Below are positions 7,797 through 13,102 of a DNA stretch of 13,102 nt, piece after piece; positions within the stretch are counted from its first letter, which is position 1; every line of letters begins with the position of its first letter. This DNA is from DAOVRL01 sp964459805 (GTDB taxonomy: Bacteria > Planctomycetota > Phycisphaerae > Sedimentisphaerales > Anaerobacaceae). A model generated the notes under the pieces. That model saw only the letters and a list, made by a program, of their open reading frames with translations, was not told where the DNA came from and ran no database searches. The stretch spans positions 1 to 13,102 of the forward strand of contig CAYWOD010000095.1 in assembly GCA_964459805.1 (NCBI GenBank), read 5' to 3'. The position numbers were made by a program, and so were the translations under genes.

Positions 7797-7835
7797 ACAG
7801 CGTGAACTGATAATAGTCAAAGGAGCTTAAGCAAT

Positions 7836-8108
7836 ATGCCTACTGTAAAAGATGTGATTGTGAAAAAACCGTCGGAGGCCGAGGCCGCGGAGTGTAAGGC
7901 CTGGCCGACCTGGAGGTGCCAGCCCAGCACCTTCGACTGGGCGTACACGGAAAAGGAGACGTGCCTTTTGCTCGAGGGCAAGGTGACGGTGACCGACGGC
8001 ACCGATTCGGTCAGCTTCGGGCCGGGCGATCTGGTGGTCTTCCCCGAAGACCTCGAATGCACCTGGCAGGTCACCGAGGCGGTGACAAAACACTACAACT
8101 TCGGATAG
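7836..8108 (+). CDS. Small cupin protein (Cupin_3 / DUF861 type)
   Basis: Encodes 90 residues forming a single cupin barrel. FDWAYTEKETCLLLEGKVTV (33-52), FGPGDLVVFP (61-70) and ECTWQVTEAVTKHYNF (74-89) follow the Cupin_3 pattern closely. This family includes EutQ-like and ureidoglycine-aminohydrolase-like domains and many small proteins of unknown role. The classical histidine metal ligands of motif 1 are absent; C43, E47 and C75 are candidates for the polar pocket. The start is well supported: AAAGGAG at 7819-7825 is spaced 10 bases from the ATG. It is soluble with no signal peptide and is monocistronic, ending 30 bases before the convergent 655-residue gene. Its function is probably small-molecule binding or simple enzymology and cannot be specified. 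Confidence 0.82.
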   Translation: MPTVKDVIVKKPSEAEAAECKAWPTWRCQPSTFDWAYTEKETCLLLEGKVTVTDGTDSVSFGPGDLVVFPEDLECTWQVTEAVTKHYNFG

Positions 8109-8138
8109 AGGCCGAAACAGTGCGTGGATTGCGCGTCT

Positions 8139-10106
8139 TCAACGTGCGGAGTTCCGATCCACGGCCTTGTACTCGGTGTCGTACCACTCGATAGCCTCGC
8201 CGGTTATTGCTGGCCAGTCGTACGTATGTAGGTCGTCGGTTTCATCTGTAATGTCGGTCCCAAGCTCGCCGATGTTTTGGCCGTGCCAGAGGTTGATATA
8301 TTTGACGATTCTATCAACTACCGCCTGGACGACGTAGTGGTAATCGTCGAGGCGCCGGAGGAAAGCAATCATAGCGGAGCTTGCGTACTTGCGGTCGGGA
8401 TGTTTGGCGATCCTGTCAAGAACTTTGTAGAAGGTCCCGGAATCAAGCCGGCGCAGTTGCTGCGTTAAGAGTTCGCCCAGCAGACTATACGCTTCGCTGG
8501 CGATCTGTTCTGGGTTCGAGAAGCCCGCGGGGCCTCTTACGAGAAACAGACGCAGTTTGAGCTTGTCCGGCAGTGAATTCTGCTTATCCTTGAACTGGTC
8601 CCAGTATGCGAGCCTGTCTATCGCATACCACCACAGCCAGGGGCGGTCATCGTCGGCCAAATCCCAAAGTGCCTCGATTCGAGCCTGTGATTTGGGCGAT
8701 CTGAGACATCTTTTGAGACTTTGAAGGATGTCACGATCGTTTTGATGCAAAAGAATGTGTTTCATGCGGTCGATGTCCTCGGGCGAGAGCTGCTCGCCGT
8801 AGCAGACAAGCGCGTATGCGGCATCGGGATTGACCCGCCTGGCAGGCGCAGAGCGGCAATCATGGACATGTCGATAGTTCAACAACTCGAAGGCGGGCTC
8901 GACGAATTCGGGCCATTTGCATTGTAGTCCTACTCTTGTCGCATAAACGCGGAGTCTCGGGTCCATAGCTTGCGTCCATTGTAAAGCTGCTCGGCGCAGG
9001 CTTTGAGCTTGTAAGGGGCTTAGTTTTGCAGCATCCAGCTTGTAATTGCCGTTGTGTCCATCACCGTGAACAAAAGTCTCACAGGCCCCGATAATGTGTC
9101 CGCCGCGGACAATATCAAGGACTTCAATCGCTTCAACAAGGCTTTTGAACCGGTAATCGGCGAGCTTCTTTGGAGTAAGATTGAGTTCGAGTTTTTCTGC
9201 CATTTTGTCGAGGTAGTCGGCGTGAGTGCGCCTTTTGCGTCGCGGCACGTCGAGCCTAATGTTCTTGAAGGTTATATGATTAGGATCTTCGCCGAACGCA
9301 ACGGCGGCGAGTTTCTTGAGCGGTACTCCGTCAACCGTGTATTCTATACGGCTGCCCTGCAGGCTTGAATGGCCACTCCCCCTGGTCACAAGATGCCGCT
9401 TACCCAGGCTGTCGTAGGCAACGACCGGCGCGTAGCTATGGAAGTACGTCCCTGTGCTCAACTCAAATTGAGCGTATCGGTAGGAGTTGGTCCCCCCGTC
9501 CTTTTTGAAAGCCACTTTGTACACGCCGTCCTCGCTGGTCATTTCGGAACTGCGTTTGAACGGCCCCTTGAGGGTAAAGGCGGCCTTGCCGGGCGGGCCG
9601 TGGTAGTAACGAAGGGTCAGGTCGATTGCGTCGATGGGGACATCTGCCCTCCACAGCCCGGCCAGGATCGACTTTCTGAACGTGCGAGGGAACGTTGTTC
9701 TAAGCCACAGCAGTTTCTTGCCCTTGTAATCGACGAAGCTATAAGCGAACGAGCCGCCCAAAGGTATGTTCTCGCCGCTGACTGAGACCCGCGGCAACGG
9801 GGTCAATAGCACGGGCTCTTCGGTATTGGGCAGCTCGAAAATGAAGTCACGGCGGTGAACAGCATCGGCCCAGCTTGACCAATCCCAAGTGGCGACACCG
9901 AGGGTTTGGCAAATCTTTTTGCCTTCTGTGTCGTAGATGACGCCCCCCGCATCCGCGCGAATGCCCCATAGGCGAATATCCAAAGGCCCGGCCGAGACGA
10001 CCGTGATTCCGGGTCTCTGGCCAAGCTCGCGTTTAATAACCCAGCCGATCAACACCGCTACACAGGCGACTATCAGGACTATGATTATGAGTGTTCGCTT
10101 CTTCAT
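8139..10106 (-). CDS. Membrane-anchored protein of unknown function, 655 aa
   Basis: I do not recognise this family. Residues 1-25 (MKKRT, then an I/V/L-rich stretch to about residue 24) form an uncleaved N-terminal membrane anchor or signal anchor, so the bulk is predicted outside the cytoplasm. Residues ~30-290 look beta-rich, with many alternating strands, GxxIYDTEGKKI-like turns and the repeated aromatic pattern of an Ig-like or jelly-roll fold. A basic linker follows (VPRRKRRTHADY, ~288-299). Residues ~300-655 are largely helical, with pairs such as HILLHQNDRDILQSLKRCLR and ARIEALWDLADDDRPWLWWY that resemble degenerate HEAT/ARM helices. Catalytic motifs are not evident. It lies downstream of the HEAT-repeat gene on the same strand but has its own strong promoter. 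No strong ribosome binding site is seen; the best is GGGA/AGG a few bases before the ATG. A structural or scaffold role is possible but is inference only. Confidence 0.78.
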   Translation of the reverse strand: MKKRTLIIIVLIVACVAVLIGWVIKRELGQRPGITVVSAGPLDIRLWGIRADAGGVIYDTEGKKICQTLGVATWDWSSWADAVHRRDFIFELPNTEEPVLLTPLPRVSVSGENIPLGGSFAYSFVDYKGKKLLWLRTTFPRTFRKSILAGLWRADVPIDAIDLTLRYYHGPPGKAAFTLKGPFKRSSEMTSEDGVYKVAFKKDGGTNSYRYAQFELSTGTYFHSYAPVVAYDSLGKRHLVTRGSGHSSLQGSRIEYTVDGVPLKKLAAVAFGEDPNHITFKNIRLDVPRRKRRTHADYLDKMAEKLELNLTPKKLADYRFKSLVEAIEVLDIVRGGHIIGACETFVHGDGHNGNYKLDAAKLSPLQAQSLRRAALQWTQAMDPRLRVYATRVGLQCKWPEFVEPAFELLNYRHVHDCRSAPARRVNPDAAYALVCYGEQLSPEDIDRMKHILLHQNDRDILQSLKRCLRSPKSQARIEALWDLADDDRPWLWWYAIDRLAYWDQFKDKQNSLPDKLKLRLFLVRGPAGFSNPEQIASEAYSLLGELLTQQLRRLDSGTFYKVLDRIAKHPDRKYASSAMIAFLRRLDDYHYVVQAVVDRIVKYINLWHGQNIGELGTDITDETDDLHTYDWPAITGEAIEWYDTEYKAVDRNSAR

Positions 10107-10137
10107 TGCCTATCCCGGATACAAGGACCAGCGATTG

Positions 10138-10166
10138 ATTATATGACTGAACCGCGCCTTTTTCAA
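10138..10166 (-). promoter_or_regulatory. Near-consensus sigma-70-type promoter for the 655-aa membrane protein gene
   Basis: Read on the - strand, TTGAAA (10166-10161) is followed after exactly 17 bases by TATAAT (10143-10138). Transcription would start near 10131, giving a leader of about 25 bases before the ATG at 10106. A small inverted repeat, ACACT/AGTGT (10171-10186), sits immediately upstream of the -35 box. The element lies wholly within the 117-bp gap after the HEAT-repeat gene, so the downstream gene need not depend on read-through. Confidence 0.72.
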
Positions 10167-10223
10167 GAGAACACTACCGTAAGTGTCGGCGGATCGCGGT
10201 TGCGTGCTTTTGATGTGCGGGAC

Positions 10224-13102
10224 TTACATCGGCGCTGCCGGCGTTGCGGATTTGCCTTTTTCAGCCTCCTCAATTTGTTTGATAGCTCTGGCGGTAGCCT
10301 GGCGCACCGCCCAGGCTTCGGTTCTAAGGAGACGTTTTAGATCCGGCAGGGCCTGGTTGGCTGCGGGGCCGATATTGCCGAGAGTCTCGATGGCAGCCAA
10401 GCGGGTATGTGACGAGCGAGCATTTATCTGCACAATAAGCGCGGCTACGGCCCATGCTTCTTCGGCGCCAAAGCCCTTCAGAGCTCCTGCTGCTCTTACC
10501 TGCGTCATAGTCTCCGTGCCGTCCAGCGAGCCTAATATCACGTCAACAGCTTCCTTGCGAAGTGACGGGCCGGGTGCGAGCGTAAGAATTGCCCGGGCAG
10601 CTTCTACGCGAACTTCCGGGTCGTCGTCTCTGAGGCTCCCTCGGAGCGAATCAACAGCCCTGTTTGCTTCGGCTCCGAGCCTGCCTAAATACGCCGCAGC
10701 CTTTAATCTGATGCGTGAGTTGGTATTCTCCAGCGCATCAATGAGGGCTTGCAGATGCCTGTCTTTGTCGTGCCCGTATTTGACCAGTAGATAATGAGCG
10801 TCCGGCTGCTCCGTCCACTGGTTGGGAACATAGGGGGATTCTGCGATTCTGACCAGCTCGGCGGAAGCCCCGGCTGATTTGGGATCGATGGCGAGCAAAG
10901 CGCGGGCAAAAGTTGTCTGAGGCCACTGTCCGAGGCAATCTTCGAGTGCCGGTATGGCCTGCCGGGCCGCCGGGCCGATGGCCTCAAGGGCAAAGGCCGC
11001 AGAAAATCTGGAGCGTTTGACTTTGAGCATTTGGATCAAATCGGGCACGGCTGCTCCGGCCTCGGGGCCGAGTCGCCCCAGTGCCCTGGAGGCGACTGAC
11101 TCTAATCTTGGATTCCTCATGCTCTTGGCCAGATCAGGAACAGCCGACACAGCGGCACGCCCCATATTACCGAGGGCCGTCGCGCCCAGGTGTTGTGCTC
11201 CCTCCTCGGGACTTTTCAGCATTTCAATCAAATCCGGTACGATATAGCTGTGCTCGGGCCCCAGGTAAGTGAAGAATCTATCGGAGGCATAGCGCACGCC
11301 TTTCCAGTTGTCATCGGCCGCCTTGATAAAGGCCAGAATCACCTCCTTGTTGAGCGGCCCGACTTTGGCGAGTGACTGGGCGGCGGAACTGCGGACTCTC
11401 CCGCTCTGGTCGCTCATAGCTTTGACCAGTGCCGGAGCACTCTGCGGATTGGTTGGATCGATACTCCCTATGGCCGCGGCTGAGCTTGCCCTTACAAATT
11501 CATGCTCATCATCGAGCGCAATGACCAGATCTGGGATCGCAGGCCGGGCATCCCAACCAATGTTCTCAAGAGCGGCAGCGGCACGGTAGCGGACACGCGC
11601 TGCGGCAACTACATTTGAAGTGTTTTTGGTTTTGAGTGACTCGATGAGTAACGGGACAGCCGGGGCGGCATCCGAACCCCCGATTTTGAAAATTGCGTAA
11701 ACCGCGTCACCCTGGGTCCACAGATCTGCGTCTTGAAGCATTTGCAAAAGTTCCGGCATCGCCCGTTTGGCGTCTTTCCCTATCTGCGCTAACGCAAAGG
11801 CGATGTTCTTTCTTGGAACCGCCGAATGGTTGAGCGCCTCGATAAAATCGGGAACCAGCAGTTTGGATAGAGGGCCCAGCATAGTCAGCGCCCTGACGGC
11901 TTCACTGGCCGTATGTTCGTCGGCACTCTTCATCAGTTGCCCAAGATATCGAAGATGTGGCGAATCGGTCTCTTGCTGCTTCGCCAATGCAGCATTGCAC
12001 CAGATTCGCAGATTCATGTCGTCGCTCTCGCTGGCTTTCTTGAGCGCAGCAACGGCCGGTTCTCCGATCTTCGCCAGTGCCTCCGCGGCCTTCCAGCGAC
12101 ACGCCGGGGCGTATTCTGCGATTGCCTTTATCAACGCAGGGATCGCCTCCTCCGCTCCGGCGCCAATGTTGCCCAGCGAATGGAGAATCGACTCGCGCAA
12201 GCCTTTTTGATTGAGGGCGTCAACCAGCGATGGAACCGCCGACTTCGCCTCCGGCCCCATATTGCCAAGATGGTACACAGCGCTTATTCGCGTCCCAGAA
12301 TCCTGGTCGCCAAGCGCGGCGATAAGTTCGGCAATCGTCCGCCCTTCGTATTTTACTTCGTCGGCATTGCCTTGAGGTTCCTCCTGATTGTTCGGCAAAT
12401 CCGTCACCGCGGACAACTTGCCCGGCCTAACCTCAACCTGCACAACATTTTTAGCTTCTGCGGGCAAAATCTCTATCTCAACCGGATTGCTCACCGCCCG
12501 AACAGAAACCATCTTGCCGTCCTCGGACAGACCCCTCGCAAGAGCCGCACGCACAGTGTGCCGACCCGGCTTTATTTCAAAGCCTCCAATCTCACTTCGC
12601 CAGCCAAAAGCCATGTCTAAAAATAACGGACGGCTTTCGTATTGCTGGCCCGGCATAAATGGCTGGCTTAACACGTCACCCCGCAGAGGAACCGTAGCCC
12701 TGTACCACACTCCGTCCACTTCAACCTCCCAACAGTCCTGCCTATAAGCCAGTTCAAGCTCGCGTGTACCTTTGTTGCGCACATCCACCCAGAACCTCAC
12801 CACTTCCTCCCCCAACCACGTCTGCCGTTTCGCACGCAGCCGAATCTGAACTCCCTCCACCGCTTCCCCCCAGGGCCACGCTTTTACTTCCCCCCTTCCT
12901 GCAGCGCCTGTAATTACAGGAATCGCTGTCTCGGGATTCCCGCGATAAGCCTTGGCTGCTGTGACCAGTTGCTCGGCCGCATCTTCGCTATGCAGATAGC
13001 TCATCACAAGTGCACGCAGCTCATCGAAGGCATCCGGCTCACACGCGTATAACTGAACAATCTGTCCGGTCAGAGCCTGCCGATGCTCTACAAGCTCGCC
13101 GA
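10224..13102 (-). CDS. Large HEAT-repeat protein with N-proximal beta-rich module (5' end outside window)
   Basis: At least 958 residues are visible. The first possible internal start is a GTG at 13007 without a ribosome binding site, and the same frame stays open for 31 further codons to the window edge (reading LVEHRQALTGQIVQLYACE and on). The real start is therefore upstream. Counting from the GTG, residues ~45-185 form a beta-rich Ig-like module (RLRAKRQTWLGEEVVRFWVD, DCWEVEVDGVWY, FEIKPGRHTV). From ~223 to ~915 come about 20 helical repeats of 30-36 residues with the HEAT consensus A-ALG-IGP-A--AIP-L---L. HEAT solenoids are protein-binding scaffolds; the PBS-lyase-like form seen here is abundant in planctomycetes. 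The end is an E/K-rich helix and a TPAAPM tail. No catalytic residues are visible, and any signal peptide or enzymatic domain would be in the missing part. The front module recalls extensions seen on membrane sensor or peptidase proteins in that phylum, which is recollection and not proof. Confidence 0.85.
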   Translation of the reverse strand, partial: GELVEHRQALTGQIVQLYACEPDAFDELRALVMSYLHSEDAAEQLVTAAKAYRGNPETAIPVITGAAGRGEVKAWPWGEAVEGVQIRLRAKRQTWLGEEVVRFWVDVRNKGTRELELAYRQDCWEVEVDGVWYRATVPLRGDVLSQPFMPGQQYESRPLFLDMAFGWRSEIGGFEIKPGRHTVRAALARGLSEDGKMVSVRAVSNPVEIEILPAEAKNVVQVEVRPGKLSAVTDLPNNQEEPQGNADEVKYEGRTIAELIAALGDQDSGTRISAVYHLGNMGPEAKSAVPSLVDALNQKGLRESILHSLGNIGAGAEEAIPALIKAIAEYAPACRWKAAEALAKIGEPAVAALKKASESDDMNLRIWCNAALAKQQETDSPHLRYLGQLMKSADEHTASEAVRALTMLGPLSKLLVPDFIEALNHSAVPRKNIAFALAQIGKDAKRAMPELLQMLQDADLWTQGDAVYAIFKIGGSDAAPAVPLLIESLKTKNTSNVVAAARVRYRAAAALENIGWDARPAIPDLVIALDDEHEFVRASSAAAIGSIDPTNPQSAPALVKAMSDQSGRVRSSAAQSLAKVGPLNKEVILAFIKAADDNWKGVRYASDRFFTYLGPEHSYIVPDLIEMLKSPEEGAQHLGATALGNMGRAAVSAVPDLAKSMRNPRLESVASRALGRLGPEAGAAVPDLIQMLKVKRSRFSAAFALEAIGPAARQAIPALEDCLGQWPQTTFARALLAIDPKSAGASAELVRIAESPYVPNQWTEQPDAHYLLVKYGHDKDRHLQALIDALENTNSRIRLKAAAYLGRLGAEANRAVDSLRGSLRDDDPEVRVEAARAILTLAPGPSLRKEAVDVILGSLDGTETMTQVRAAGALKGFGAEEAWAVAALIVQINARSSHTRLAAIETLGNIGPAANQALPDLKRLLRTEAWAVRQATARAIKQIEEAEKGKSATPAAPM

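Noticed and set aside
8109..8138. Bidirectional terminator between the convergent cupin and 655-residue genes
   Set aside because: The 30-base gap has no stem-loop and no T tract on either strand.
10224..12400. Periodic DNA in the HEAT gene as a possible tandem nucleotide repeat or CRISPR-like array
   Set aside because: The periodicity is at protein level (30-36 residues) with strongly diverged codons; no repeated DNA unit or uniform spacers are present.
11913..12620. 235-codon + strand open frame opposite the HEAT-repeat gene
   Set aside because: It is antisense to clear periodic HEAT repeats; long shadow frames are expected opposite alanine/leucine-rich repeats. The same reasoning applies to the 203-codon frame at 10183-10794.

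Overview
The window looks like a chromosomal segment from a bacterium of the PVC group, most likely a polysaccharide-degrading planctomycete. The grounds are tandem secreted GH106-type rhamnosidases, a very large HEAT-repeat protein with a beta-rich front module, moderately high G+C and many lineage-type hypothetical proteins. This assignment is inferred from gene style; no rRNA or other marker gene is present.

Left part, + strand (1-6790). The window opens inside the 3' end of a uroporphyrinogen-decarboxylase-like gene, whose last codons overlap a terminator-like hairpin. After a 123-bp spacer with a perfect 9-bp-arm inverted repeat comes a carbohydrate-degradation cluster: two complete secreted glycoside hydrolases of the GH106 alpha-L-rhamnosidase type (475-3438 and 3435-6605) and the first ~45 codons of a third copy (6602-6790), which breaks off into unrelated sequence. 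All three reading frames are joined by the same 4-base ATGA stop/start overlap, which suggests an array formed by tandem duplication and coupled translation. The second enzyme carries an extra F5/8-type-C-like (CBM32-like) domain that the first lacks.

Middle part (6913-8108). A GTG-started HD-domain phosphohydrolase lies on the - strand. Divergent from it is a small Cupin_3 protein with a good -10 box and ribosome binding site. About 130 bp separate the two genes.

Right part, - strand (8139-13102). A very long HEAT-repeat protein enters from the right edge of the window; its frame is open to the last base, so its start lies outside. It is followed by a 655-aa membrane-anchored protein of unknown function. 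This second gene has its own near-consensus promoter (TTGAAA, 17 bp, TATAAT) in the 117-bp gap.

The rhamnosidases probably act outside the cytoplasm on rhamnose-containing polysaccharides such as pectic rhamnogalacturonan or algal polymers. The remaining genes have no evident link to that pathway. I saw no tRNA, rRNA, CRISPR array, insertion sequence or phage gene, and no convincing new multi-gene system. The least explained parts are the membrane protein, the HEAT protein and the broken third GH106 copy.
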